This document shows, piece after piece, positions 7,639 to 16,610 of a stretch of 64,000 nucleotides of DNA. A model generated the notes under the pieces. The model made no database searches and was not told the DNA's origin. It saw nothing but the letters and a program-made list of their open reading frames with translations. Position 1 is the stretch's first letter, and each line of letters opens with the position of its first letter. Location: NCBI GenBank assembly GCA_965203575.1, contig OZ241894.1, positions 2,542,001 through 2,606,000 on the forward strand, in the 5' to 3' direction. The DNA is from Aldehydirespirator sp965203575 (GTDB taxonomy: Bacteria > Actinomycetota > Acidimicrobiia > Acidimicrobiales > Aldehydirespiratoraceae). A program made the translations under genes and the position numbers.

Positions 7639-9564
7639 GCGGGGGCATCGCCGCCGTTGGCCGCATGGGCGCGGAGCCGCCGGCGCGAGGCCGGCCTGCT
7701 GTTCCCCAACCTGCGGCGCGACGTCGCCTTCCCGCTGGCCGGCGCGGTCGTGCTGTTCGCGTCCTTCGTGGGCCTGGGGCTGCTGTACACACTCATCGTC
7801 GAGGGGGCGTCGGCGGAGAAGCTGATCACCGCGATGTTCATCGACGCCATCATGGTGATCGGCATCCAGATCTACGTGGGCAACACCGGCGTGTTCTCCT
7901 TCGGACACATCGGCTTCGGGGCGGTGGCCGGATACGCCTTCGCCCTCTTCGCCATCGCGCCCGAGGACAAGTACACCCGCATACCGAACGCACCCTGGGG
8001 GCTGGCCGACGTGGAGATGGGACCGCTGCCCGCGACCGCGGTGGCTCTGGGGATCACGCTCATTGTGGCCGTGGTGGTCGGGATCGGCCTGGGACGCTCC
8101 GGAGCCCGGTCGGGCTCGGTGGCGGCCACCGTCATCACCCTGGCTCTGCTCTTCTTCACCCACGAGGTAGCCGCCAGCTGGAACGAATTGACCGGCGGTG
8201 AGCGAGCCGGGCTCACCTTCGGGATCGGCGACACGCTCCAGACCCGCACACCGATCTATCTCGCGCTGTTCGCAGCCATCGTGCTGGCCCTGCTGTTCGC
8301 TCGAAGCAGCATCGGACGGCTCAACCACGCCGCCCGCGAGGACAATCTCGCGGCTCGGGCCATGGGCATCAATCCCGTCGTCCAGCAGACGATCGCACTG
8401 CTGCTCTCGGTGGCGGTGGTCTCGGTGGCTGCCTCGCTGCGGGTCTACGAGATCGGGAGCCTCCTGCCCGAGTTCTTCTTCTTCCAGTACACGCTGCTCA
8501 CTCTGGTCATGCTCGTCGTGGGCGGTCGCAACGGCGTGAGCGGTGCGCTCCTGGGCGTGGGAGTGATCACCGCAGTGCGCGAGAGCGCCCGACGCATGGG
8601 TTCCGACGGCTATGAGATCTTCGGTCTCGGACTCGACGGAAACCTCGACTGGGTGTTCCGCGAGGGGCTGCCGACCGTGCTGCTCGGGTTGGCCATGGTC
8701 GTCTTCATGATCTGGCGCCCCAACGGTGTGCTCGACGACTGGGAGGTCGACGCCTGGCTGTGGCGCCGCTTCATCCGCCAGAAGCCTCCCACCGAGGCGG
8801 TCGAGGCCCCGGAACCCGAAGCCCTGGATCTGTCCGCCAGCGGGGTGTCGGTCGAGTTCGGCGGCTTCCGGGCACTCGATGGCGCCTCGATCGAGGTCTC
8901 CAACCGCGAGATCGTCGGGCTGATCGGCCCCAACGGCGCGGGCAAGACGACACTCGTGAACGTCATGACCGGCATGGTGGATCCCACCACCGGAGAGGTT
9001 CACCTCGGCGAGATGGGGCTGACGTCGGAACCCTCCCATGCCATCGCACGGGCCGGCCTGGTGCGGACATTCCAGAACCTCAGGCTGTTCTCATCGCTCA
9101 CCGTGCGGGAGAACGTCGAGGTGGCCGCACTCATGGCCTCGGTCCATCGCAACGGCGGCACCCGGGCCGACATCGACGCCATCGTGGCCGGAGCGGGCCT
9201 GTGGGACCAGCGCAACCGCCGGGCCGGCCAGCTCGACTACGGGAACTCCCGGCGGTTGGAGCTGGCCCGGGCTGCCGCAGCCGCGCCCGCCTTCCTGCTG
9301 CTCGACGAGCCGACCAGCGGCATGAGCGACACCGAGTCGCTGGCCATGGTCGAGAACGTCAGGCGCATGGCTGCGGCCGTGGGCGCCGGCGTGCTGGTGA
9401 TCGACCACGACCTCAACTTCATCACCGGGATCTGCGACCGCGTCTACTGCCTGGACCAGGGCCGGATGATCGCCAGCGGCACCCCCGCCGAGGTGCAGGC
9501 CCACCCGGCGGTCCAGGCGGCCTACCTGGGCGAGGCCGCGCAGCCGGGCAAGGACCGGACATGA
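7636..9564 (+). CDS. livM-livG: Fused LivM permease - LivG ATPase of the Liv-type ABC transporter
   Basis: About 642 residues from ATG 7636 (GTG 7633 is possible). Residues ~25-370 form a LivM-type permease with about ten membrane segments (YVGNTGVFSFGHIGF; GGRNGVSGALLGVG). Residues ~395-640 form a LivG-type ATPase with Walker A GPNGAGKTT (~432), signature region LDYGNSRRLELARA (~534), Walker B FLLLDEPTSGMSD (~554) and switch DHDL. LivM-LivG fusions are known. What stands out is that the partner ATPase LivF is only a remnant, so the transporter must use two LivG halves or an ATPase encoded elsewhere. The stop overlaps the regulator start (ATGA at 9561). Confidence 0.88.
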   Translation: MAGASPPLAAWARSRRREAGLLFPNLRRDVAFPLAGAVVLFASFVGLGLLYTLIVEGASAEKLITAMFIDAIMVIGIQIYVGNTGVFSFGHIGFGAVAGYAFALFAIAPEDKYTRIPNAPWGLADVEMGPLPATAVALGITLIVAVVVGIGLGRSGARSGSVAATVITLALLFFTHEVAASWNELTGGERAGLTFGIGDTLQTRTPIYLALFAAIVLALLFARSSIGRLNHAAREDNLAARAMGINPVVQQTIALLLSVAVVSVAASLRVYEIGSLLPEFFFFQYTLLTLVMLVVGGRNGVSGALLGVGVITAVRESARRMGSDGYEIFGLGLDGNLDWVFREGLPTVLLGLAMVVFMIWRPNGVLDDWEVDAWLWRRFIRQKPPTEAVEAPEPEALDLSASGVSVEFGGFRALDGASIEVSNREIVGLIGPNGAGKTTLVNVMTGMVDPTTGEVHLGEMGLTSEPSHAIARAGLVRTFQNLRLFSSLTVRENVEVAALMASVHRNGGTRADIDAIVAGAGLWDQRNRRAGQLDYGNSRRLELARAAAAAPAFLLLDEPTSGMSDTESLAMVENVRRMAAAVGAGVLVIDHDLNFITGICDRVYCLDQGRMIASGTPAEVQAHPAVQAAYLGEAAQPGKDRT

Positions 9565-10247
9565 ACGTCGAGTACCCGCCCGTCGATCCGGGGCGCCGGC
9601 AGCGCGGCAGCCTCGCGGACGAGGTCGTGACCTACGTCCGGGACCTGATCCTGGCCGGCGCACTCAAGCCGGGCACCAAGATCGACCAGGACGCCATCGG
9701 CGAGGTGCTCGATGTGAGCCGCAGCCCGGTGCGTGAGGCCCTGGTGATCCTGGGACGCGAGGGCCTGGTGGAGGTCACACCACGCCGGGGCGTATCGGTG
9801 GCGAATCTCACGCCCGACGACATCATCGACCACTACGAGCTGTTCGGCGTGGTGGCCGGAAGAGCCGCAGCCATGGCCGCCGAGTCGCTCAAGGACGACG
9901 AGATCGCCCAGCTCACCGCCATCCACGAGCGCTTCGAGCACGACAGCGGCGAGGACCTGTCGGCCTTGAACAACGCCTTCCATCGGGTGATCAACTCGGC
10001 CGCACCCCGCCGCACCCGATGGCTGCTGCGACACCTGGTCCGCTCGGTGCCGTCCCGCTACTACGAGTTCATCGAGGGCTGGGACTCGCAGGCCGTCCAG
10101 CACCATGCCGCCATCCTCGAGGCGATAAGCGCCCGTGATGCCGACGGCGCTCGCCGAGCGATGGAGGAGCACCTGCACCAGAGCGGCATCGCCGCGGCCG
10201 AGTTGCTGCAGCGCCACGGCTACTGGGACGAGGAGCCGGAGCAGTGA
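9561..10247 (+). CDS. GntR-family (FadR/FCD) transcriptional regulator
   Basis: 228 residues. An N-terminal winged helix-turn-helix (about 18-80; VTYVRDLILAGALKPGTKID, SRSPVREALVILGREGLVEV) is followed by an FCD ligand-binding domain (about 90-215). FCD regulators usually sense carboxylic acids and repress a neighbouring catabolic operon. The gene lies between the transporter and the catabolic genes, with 4-base overlaps on both sides, so it is probably autoregulated with them. The likely FCD metal ligands include H123 region residues (ALNNAFHRVI) and the later EH/H pairs. Confidence 0.88.
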   Translation: MNVEYPPVDPGRRQRGSLADEVVTYVRDLILAGALKPGTKIDQDAIGEVLDVSRSPVREALVILGREGLVEVTPRRGVSVANLTPDDIIDHYELFGVVAGRAAAMAAESLKDDEIAQLTAIHERFEHDSGEDLSALNNAFHRVINSAAPRRTRWLLRHLVRSVPSRYYEFIEGWDSQAVQHHAAILEAISARDADGARRAMEEHLHQSGIAAAELLQRHGYWDEEPEQ

Positions 10248-11446
10248 CCGTCTCGGTGGTCGCGCCCCCGCCGCTCCATACCTTCGCCGCGGCCGAGGAC
10301 TTCGAGATGATCCGCGCCGCGGTGCGCCGCCTGTGCGACAAGTACGGCAACGCCTACTGGCGCGAACTCGAGCCTGATCGCTACCCCGAGGAGTTCGTGG
10401 CCGAGCTGACCGATCAGGGCTGGCTCGGCGCGCTGATTCCCGAGGAGTACGGGGGCGGCGGGCTCAGCCTGGCGGGGGCGTCGGTCATCCTGGAAGAGAT
10501 CTCAGCCAGTGGCGGCAACCCCAGCGCCTGCCACGCCCAGATGTATGTGATGGGAACCCTGCTGCGCCACGGATCGGCTGCCCAGAAGCAGCGCTACCTG
10601 CCCCCGATCGCCGACGGACGGCTGCGTCTCCAGGCGTTCGGGGTGACCGAGCCCGCCGCGGGGTCCGAGACCACCGCCATCCGCACCCGGGCTGAGCGGG
10701 ACGGCGGCACCTGGCGCATCAACGGCCAGAAGATCTGGACCTCGCGGGCGCTTCACTCGGACCTGATGATCCTGCTGGCCCGCACCGCGCCGTCCGACCC
10801 GGCCGCCGGCCGCACTTCGGGGCTGTCGGTGTTCATCATCGAACTGCGGGGATCCGACGGGGAGCTGGTGCCCGGGCTGACCATCAACCCGATCCCCACG
10901 ATGATGAACCACAACACCACCGAGGTTTTCTTCGACGATGTGGTGATCGACTCCGACGCGCTGGTCGGCACCGAGGGGATGGGGTTCTCCCACATCCTCG
11001 ACGGGATGAACGCCGAGCGGATCCTGATCGCGGCCGAGTGCATCGGCGACGGCCGGTTCTTCCTTGATCGGGCCAGCGAGTACGCCTGCCAGCGCGAGGT
11101 CTTCGGACGCCCCATCGGGCAGAACCAGGGAGTGCAGTTCCCGCTGGCCAGGGCCTACGCCAACCTTCAGGCCGCCGACCTGATGCGCTGGAAGGCGGCC
11201 GACCTCTTCGACCGGGGCGAGCCGTGCGGCGCGGAGGCCAACATGGCGAAGATGCTGGCTTCGGAAGCTTCGTGGGAGGCCGGCAACGCCGCGCTGAACA
11301 CCCACGGCGGGTTCGGGTTCGCGGTCGAGTACGACATCGAACGCAAGCTGCGCGAGACCCGCCTGTACCAGGTGGCTCCCGTCAACAACAATCTGGTGCT
11401 GGCCTTCATCGCTCAGAAGTGCCTGGGCCTGCCCAAGAGCTACTGA
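10244..11446 (+). CDS. Acyl-CoA dehydrogenase family protein
   Basis: 400 residues, full length for the family. Recognisable are the FAD/substrate loop FGVTEPAAGSETTAIRTRA, NGQKIWTSRA, the central REVFGRPIGQNQGVQFPLA, and the C-terminal NTHGGFGFAVEYDIERKLR, where relatives have the FAD-binding QxxGGxGY segment. It should introduce an alpha,beta double bond into an acyl-CoA, or act on a related C-N substrate, using FAD. Its GTG start at 10244 overlaps the regulator stop. A second acyl-CoA dehydrogenase occurs at 20535, so two different acyl intermediates may be processed. Confidence 0.88.
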   Translation: MTVSVVAPPPLHTFAAAEDFEMIRAAVRRLCDKYGNAYWRELEPDRYPEEFVAELTDQGWLGALIPEEYGGGGLSLAGASVILEEISASGGNPSACHAQMYVMGTLLRHGSAAQKQRYLPPIADGRLRLQAFGVTEPAAGSETTAIRTRAERDGGTWRINGQKIWTSRALHSDLMILLARTAPSDPAAGRTSGLSVFIIELRGSDGELVPGLTINPIPTMMNHNTTEVFFDDVVIDSDALVGTEGMGFSHILDGMNAERILIAAECIGDGRFFLDRASEYACQREVFGRPIGQNQGVQFPLARAYANLQAADLMRWKAADLFDRGEPCGAEANMAKMLASEASWEAGNAALNTHGGFGFAVEYDIERKLRETRLYQVAPVNNNLVLAFIAQKCLGLPKSY

Positions 11447-11462
11447 GCCGGGGTTCGGGGTC

Positions 11463-12425
11463 ATGAGAGCCGTCGTCCTGCAGGAGTTCAACACCGATCT
11501 CCGCTTCGTCGGCGACCACCCCGATCCTGACCCTGCCGCCGAGGTCATCGAGGTCACCGCGTGCGGCGTCTGCCACTCCGACCTGCATGTGGTGGAAGGA
11601 GTCATTCCCAGCTCGCTGCCGCTCGTCCTCGGCCACGAGGTGACCGGTGTGCACCCGCGCCTGGGTCCAGTCATGGTCTACGCGCCGTGGGGATGCCGAT
11701 CCTGCGAGCTCTGCGACGAGGGCGTGGAGATGATCTGCGTCGACGCGCGAGAGGCCGGCATCTTCTCCGACGGCGGGTATGCGGAGAGGATGCTGGTTCC
11801 CGACTCCGCCTACCTGGCGCCCATCGGCGACCTCGATCCTGTCGAGTGCGCCCCGCTGGCCTGCGGGGGCCTCACCGCCTACCGGGCCGTCACCCAGGGC
11901 CTGGAGACCCTGCGCCGCCCGGGCCGGCCGCGGCGGGCGCTGGTGATCGGAGCCGGCGGGCTGGGCCAGTACGCCATCCGCTACTTGCGGCTGCTCAGCG
12001 ACGCCGAGGTCGGCGCGCTCGACCTTTCGGCGGCCAAGCGGGCCACCGCCGTCGAGCGCGGCGCTCACCACGCTTACGGGCCCGGCGACGAGTTGCCCCC
12101 GTTCGACTTCGTGATCGACTTCATCGGCAGCGAGGCCACCCTGGCGGCCGCCGCGGGCGCGGTAGCCAGGTTGGGTCTGGTGGCCGTCGTCGGGCTGTAC
12201 GGCGGCCGGATCCCGTTCGGCTTCGGCGCGGTGCCCCACGAGGCCCGCTTCATGACCAGCGTGTGGGGCAGCCGGGCCCAGCTCGACGAGTTGCTCGACC
12301 TGGCCGGGCGGGAGCCCTCGGTGCTCAACCCGGTGGAGACGCTGCCCCTCGAGGAAGCACAGACGGCCCACGATCGGCTCCGGGCCGGTGACATCAAGGG
12401 ACGGGTGGTGCTGACCGTTGCCTGA
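11463..12425 (+). CDS. Zinc-dependent medium-chain alcohol dehydrogenase
   Basis: 320 residues, slightly shorter than the usual ~340. Catalytic zinc ligands are seen in ACGVCHSDLH (Cys) and LGHEVTGV (His-Glu). A structural-zinc lobe WGCRSCELCDEGVEMIC supplies four Cys. The Rossmann motif VIGAGGLGQYAIRYL binds NAD(P). It probably oxidises an alcohol produced by the neighbouring P450s to the aldehyde or ketone used by the aldehyde dehydrogenase at 16611. That coupling is inference from the operon. Confidence 0.87.
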   Translation: MRAVVLQEFNTDLRFVGDHPDPDPAAEVIEVTACGVCHSDLHVVEGVIPSSLPLVLGHEVTGVHPRLGPVMVYAPWGCRSCELCDEGVEMICVDAREAGIFSDGGYAERMLVPDSAYLAPIGDLDPVECAPLACGGLTAYRAVTQGLETLRRPGRPRRALVIGAGGLGQYAIRYLRLLSDAEVGALDLSAAKRATAVERGAHHAYGPGDELPPFDFVIDFIGSEATLAAAAGAVARLGLVAVVGLYGGRIPFGFGAVPHEARFMTSVWGSRAQLDELLDLAGREPSVLNPVETLPLEEAQTAHDRLRAGDIKGRVVLTVA

Positions 12426-12470
12426 TCCTCATCGAACTTGTCCAAAGTCAACCAACCCCAAGGAGCATCG

Positions 12471-13814
12471 ATGACCGACATCGCATCAGCCCGCAGTTTC
12501 CAGGAGCAATGCGCCGCCGCTGGAGTGCATACCGTCGAGGTGGCCATCCCCGACACCCAGGGGCACCTGCGGGGCAAGCGGGTGCCCGTCGAGCGCTTCT
12601 TCAGCACCGTGGCCCAACAGGGTGTGGCCATCGCGGACGCCATCTTCATCATGGACGCCCAGGACGACCTGACCGACAACCCGTTCATCAACATGGACAC
12701 CGGCTATCTCGACTGCAAGCTGATGCCCGATCTGTCCACTGGGAGGACCTTCACCCACCAGCCCGGTTACGCCATCGTCTTCACCGACGTGCTCGACGAG
12801 CACGGCCAACCGCACGAGCTGTCCCCCCGGCGCGTGCTGGCCAAGCAGATCGAGCGATGCCGCGGCCTCGGATTCGAGCCCATAGCGGCCACCGAACTCG
12901 AGTTCTACCTGTGCCATGAGGACTGGAGCCCGGTCCAGGACCACATCAAGTACTCGTCGCTCACCGACGCGGTCGCCCTCGAGGACTGCATCGCGGACAT
13001 GCGGGCCGGGTTGTTGGGCGCCGGACTCGACGTGGAGTCCTCCAACGCCGAGTACGGACCGGGGCTGATAGAGGTCAACATCTCCTACGCCGACGCCATG
13101 ACCGCGGCCGACGCCACGGTGGTCTTCAAGAGCATCGTCAAGCAGGTGGCGGTGCGCCACGGGATGAGGACCACCTTCATGCCCAAGCCGTGGGCCGACC
13201 AGTCGGGCTCGGGGATGCACGTCCACACCAGCCTCAACGTCGACGGGGCCAACGCCTTCGCCGACTCCGACGACGCCCCCAACGAGTTGATGTCGAAGTG
13301 GCTCGGAGGCCTCCTGGAGCACGCCCAGAGCATGAGCCTGCTCGGAGCGCCCACCGACAACGGGGCCAAGCGGGTCAGGCCCAACACCTTCGCCCCGACC
13401 CATGTGCACTGGGGCGGCGACAACCGCACCGTGATGGCTCGCTGCATCACCGAGGCCGGATCGGCGGGCAACCGGGTGGAGTTCCGGGCCGCGGGCGCCG
13501 ACGCCACCGCCCACCTGATGATCGCCGGCGTGCTGGCCGCCGGCTGCGACGGGCTGGAGCGGGGCCTGGAGATCCCGCCGAGGAGCGAGGGCGACATGTA
13601 CACCAATCCCGGCGACTGCGCTCCTCTGCCCGCGACCCTGGCCGACGCCATAGCGGCCTACCGCGGCTCCCCGATGGCGGAGATGCTCGGAGCAGACTTC
13701 TCGACCAACTACCTGTGCACCGCCGAGCACGAGCTCGCCCTGGCCGCCGAGAACTCTCCCGACCCGGAAGTCGTCAACGACTGGGAGCGAGCCCGCTTCC
13801 TGGCGCACTGCTGA
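12471..13814 (+). CDS. Glutamine synthetase-family ligase (gamma-glutamyl-amide synthetase-like)
   Basis: 447 residues from ATG 12471 after aaggag. GS signatures are ATELEFYL, the ATP loop FMPKPWADQSGSGMHVHTSL, the NRTVMAR segment with the transition-state Arg, and EFRAAGADATAHLMIAGVLA. The N-terminal DTQGHLRGKRVP is typical of GlnA3/PuuA/IpuC-type enzymes rather than housekeeping glutamine synthetase. These enzymes glutamylate amines (polyamines, ethanolamine, isopropylamine) at ATP cost, protecting the amine during oxidation. With the aminotransferase and aldehyde dehydrogenase nearby it points to amine catabolism. Substrate not predictable. Confidence 0.85.
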   Translation: MTDIASARSFQEQCAAAGVHTVEVAIPDTQGHLRGKRVPVERFFSTVAQQGVAIADAIFIMDAQDDLTDNPFINMDTGYLDCKLMPDLSTGRTFTHQPGYAIVFTDVLDEHGQPHELSPRRVLAKQIERCRGLGFEPIAATELEFYLCHEDWSPVQDHIKYSSLTDAVALEDCIADMRAGLLGAGLDVESSNAEYGPGLIEVNISYADAMTAADATVVFKSIVKQVAVRHGMRTTFMPKPWADQSGSGMHVHTSLNVDGANAFADSDDAPNELMSKWLGGLLEHAQSMSLLGAPTDNGAKRVRPNTFAPTHVHWGGDNRTVMARCITEAGSAGNRVEFRAAGADATAHLMIAGVLAAGCDGLERGLEIPPRSEGDMYTNPGDCAPLPATLADAIAAYRGSPMAEMLGADFSTNYLCTAEHELALAAENSPDPEVVNDWERARFLAHC

Positions 13815-13837
13815 CCCAGGACCCCGGACCCCAGCCC

Positions 13838-15100
13838 ATGAGCCCGTCAGCCGCCTCCACGCCGACCCTGGCCCCCGAGATCGCTGATCCGCGGCTCTAC
13901 CTCGACGCCATCCCCCACGAGCGGTTCGCCCGGATCCGGTCCATGCCGGGGCTGGCCTGGCACCCCTACGAGGACAACGGGTTCTGGGCGGTGACCCGCC
14001 ACGCCGACGTCAGGGCGGTGTCGCGCAACCCGAAGGTGTTCTCGTCGGCCATCGGCCACACCAACCTGTGGGACCTGGAGGCCGACGCCCTGGAGGCCCG
14101 CCGCTCGCTGATCGACACCGACGCCCCCGACCACACCCGGCTGCGGCGCATGGTGGCCGGGGCGTTCACCCCCAAGAACATCCGCCGCTGGAAGGACGCG
14201 GTGCGCGAGATCACCGTCGAGCTGCTCGACGAGTTCATGAGCCGGGGAGGCGGCGACTGGGTCGACATGGTGGCCGCCCCGCTGCCCATCCGGGTGATCC
14301 TGTCCATGCTGGGCGTGCCCGTCGCCGACGCCGACTACCTCGTCGAGCTGTCGAACTACCTGGTGGAGGGCACCAGCGACACCCAGTCGCTGCCGCCCGA
14401 CGCCTTCGGCAACACGACGGAGCTGCGCCTGCTGCCGTTCAACAGCCCGGCCAGCCACGCCCTGTTCGAGTACGGCGACGAGATGCGTGCGATGCGGAGG
14501 GCCGAGCCCTGCGAAGATCTCGTCACCCACCTGGTCGAGGCCGAAGCCGACGGCGGGCGGATCTCCCGCCACGAGTACCGCCACCTGTTCCACCTGCTGG
14601 TCTTCGCCGGCAACGAGACCACCCGCACAGCCATCAGCCATGGCGCCATGGCGCTGGCCGCCCATCCCGACCAGTGGCAGCGGATCCTGGACGACCTGGA
14701 TCTGATCGAGCCGGCCACCGAGGAGATCATCCGGTGGGCCACCCCGGTGCTGCACATGCGCAGAACGGCGGCCGCCGACTGCGAGCTGGCCGGCACCCCC
14801 ATCGCGGCCGGCGACAAGGTGGTCATGTGGTACGCCTCGGCCAACCGCGACGAGGCCGCCTACGCCGATCCCTTCCGCTTCGACGTCGGCCGCGGCGACA
14901 ACGAGCACTTCGCCTTCGGCGGCGGCGGGCCGCACCTGTGCCTGGGTGCGTTCCTGGCCCGGCTCGAAGTGTCGGTGCTGCTGCAGGAGATGGCCGCGCG
15001 CCGGATGTTCCTGGAGCAGCGCGGCGAGCCGGTGAGGGTGGCGTCGAACTTCGTCCACGGCGTGCTGTCGGTCGAGATGGCCCCAGGAGGTGCGCCATGA
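13838..15100 (+). CDS. Cytochrome P450 (1)
   Basis: 420 residues. I-helix oxygen-binding motif AGNETTR begins at residue 257. K-helix ExxR reads EEIIRW, and the heme loop FGGGGPHLCLG places the thiolate ligand at Cys368. The FGGGGxHxCLG form is like actinobacterial CYP124/125/142-type soluble P450s that hydroxylate hydrophobic chains, but subfamily is not assigned. The segment FGNTTELRLLPFNSPASH (about 188-205) has a close counterpart in the second P450 at 18074, so the two are paralogues. The ferredoxin at 16380 is the likely electron donor. The aminotransferase start overlaps its stop. Confidence 0.92.
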   Translation: MSPSAASTPTLAPEIADPRLYLDAIPHERFARIRSMPGLAWHPYEDNGFWAVTRHADVRAVSRNPKVFSSAIGHTNLWDLEADALEARRSLIDTDAPDHTRLRRMVAGAFTPKNIRRWKDAVREITVELLDEFMSRGGGDWVDMVAAPLPIRVILSMLGVPVADADYLVELSNYLVEGTSDTQSLPPDAFGNTTELRLLPFNSPASHALFEYGDEMRAMRRAEPCEDLVTHLVEAEADGGRISRHEYRHLFHLLVFAGNETTRTAISHGAMALAAHPDQWQRILDDLDLIEPATEEIIRWATPVLHMRRTAAADCELAGTPIAAGDKVVMWYASANRDEAAYADPFRFDVGRGDNEHFAFGGGGPHLCLGAFLARLEVSVLLQEMAARRMFLEQRGEPVRVASNFVHGVLSVEMAPGGAP

Positions 15101-16383
15101 CCTCATTGCCCAACACCGACCGTCTGGCGGCCGAGCGGGCCCGCTGGGTGGCTGCCGGGACCGCGGGCCGGCCGTTCTTCGTGGCCGGCGCCTCGGGGGC
15201 GCGCATCACCGACGTGGACGGCCGCGAGTTCATCGACTTCGTGTCGGGCATCGGCACCGTCAACCACGGCCATCGCGACCCCGAGATCGTCGCCGCGATC
15301 CGGGCCCAGCTCGACGCGTACCTGCACCAGTGCTTCTCCCTGTCGGCCTACGAGCCCTACGTCGAGGTGTGCCGGCTGCTGTGCGAGTGCCATCCTGGCG
15401 ACTTCGCCAAGAAGGCTCTGCTGTTGAACTCGGGCGCCGAGGCAGTGGAGAACGCGGTGAAGATCGCCCGCTACCACACCGGCCGTCCGGGCATCGTGAG
15501 CCTGGACAACGGCTTCCACGGCCGCACCCTGCTGGCCATGTCGCTGACGTCGAAGGTGCGCCCGTACAAGCTGGGCTTCGGCCCGTTCGCGCCGGAGGTG
15601 TACCGGGCGCCCGGTCCCTACCCGTACCGGGGGGTGACCTCCGACGACGCCGTCGCCGGGCTCGAGCGGCTGCTGAAGAACCAGACCGACCCGTCGAACG
15701 TGGCCGCGATCATCTTCGAGCCGGTGCAGGGCGAGGGCGGGTTCATCCCCATGCCCGAGGACTACCCGGGCAGGGTCGCGGAGATCGCGGCCGAGCACGG
15801 GATCCTGGTGATCGCCGACGAGGTCCAGTCGGGCATGGGCCGCACCGGGATCCCCGCCGCCATCGCCCACTACGGCGTCGAGCCGGACCTGTGCACCTGG
15901 GGCAAGTCGATGGGAGGCGGGCTGCCCATCTCGGGCGTGACCGGGCGGGCCGAGATCATGGACTCGGTCCATGGCGGCGGCATCGGCGGCACCTACGGCG
16001 GCAACCCGCTGTCGTGTGCGGCCGCGTCGGTGGCCATCGCCCGGGTGTTCGACCGGGACTTCCGGGCGGCGGCCGAGTCGCTGGGTCGCCGCCTGCGATG
16101 CGGCCTCGACGAGCTGGCCGGATCGGTGCCGGCCATCGGGGAAGTGCGGGGCCTGGGCGCCATGCTGGCTCTCGAGTTCGTCAGGGACCCGGCCACCCGC
16201 GAGCCCGCCCCCGAGACGGCCGCCGCCGTCATGGAGGCCGCCTTCGAGCGGGGTCTGCTGCTCATGGGGGCCGGGGTCTACTCCAACTGCATCCGGGTGC
16301 TGGTGCCGCTGGTGGCCACCGACGCCGACGTCGACGAGGGCCTGGGCATCCTGGCCGAGTCGTTGGCCGAGGCGGCGTCGTGA
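15097..16383 (+). CDS. Class III PLP-dependent aminotransferase (4-aminobutyrate/omega-amino acid type)
   Basis: 428 residues. PLP-binding motifs are NSGAEAVENAVKIAR, HGRTLLAMSLT, the Asp in VIADEVQSGMGRTG and the Schiff-base Lys270 in WGKSMGGGLPISG. It transfers an amino group from an omega-amine or amino acid to a keto acid, leaving an aldehyde for the downstream aldehyde dehydrogenase. Start ATG 15097 overlaps the P450 stop and has ccaggagg upstream. Confidence 0.92.
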   Translation: MTSLPNTDRLAAERARWVAAGTAGRPFFVAGASGARITDVDGREFIDFVSGIGTVNHGHRDPEIVAAIRAQLDAYLHQCFSLSAYEPYVEVCRLLCECHPGDFAKKALLLNSGAEAVENAVKIARYHTGRPGIVSLDNGFHGRTLLAMSLTSKVRPYKLGFGPFAPEVYRAPGPYPYRGVTSDDAVAGLERLLKNQTDPSNVAAIIFEPVQGEGGFIPMPEDYPGRVAEIAAEHGILVIADEVQSGMGRTGIPAAIAHYGVEPDLCTWGKSMGGGLPISGVTGRAEIMDSVHGGGIGGTYGGNPLSCAAASVAIARVFDRDFRAAAESLGRRLRCGLDELAGSVPAIGEVRGLGAMLALEFVRDPATREPAPETAAAVMEAAFERGLLLMGAGVYSNCIRVLVPLVATDADVDEGLGILAESLAEAAS

Positions 16384-16601
16384 GCACCGAACTGGTCCGG
16401 GTGGCCGTCGATGATGAGCGGTGCATCGGCGGGGGCCAGTGCGAGATGCTGGAGCCCGAGGTGTTCCTGCTCGACGAGGACGAGGTGATCTCGTCCGTCA
16501 TCGGGTCGGGCGCGCTGCCCCGCCCACGAGCCGATGTGGTCGTGCACCGGTGCCCGGGCGCGGCCATCTCCATTGTCGAACCCCAGACGCCGAGCGAGTA
16601 G
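16380..16601 (+). CDS. 3Fe-4S ferredoxin, probable P450 redox partner
   Basis: 73 residues from GTG 16380 (overlapping the aminotransferase stop). Cys15, Cys21 and Cys58 in CIGGGQC and RCPGAAI are the three-Cys pattern of [3Fe-4S] ferredoxins that commonly accompany actinobacterial P450s; the EPEVF and LDED segments fit the same family. It lies between two P450 genes and should pass electrons to one or both. No ferredoxin reductase gene is present in this operon, though the flavoprotein at 58 could be considered. Confidence 0.9.
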   Translation: MSTELVRVAVDDERCIGGGQCEMLEPEVFLLDEDEVISSVIGSGALPRPRADVVVHRCPGAAISIVEPQTPSE

Positions 16602-16610
16602 GAGGCCCGC

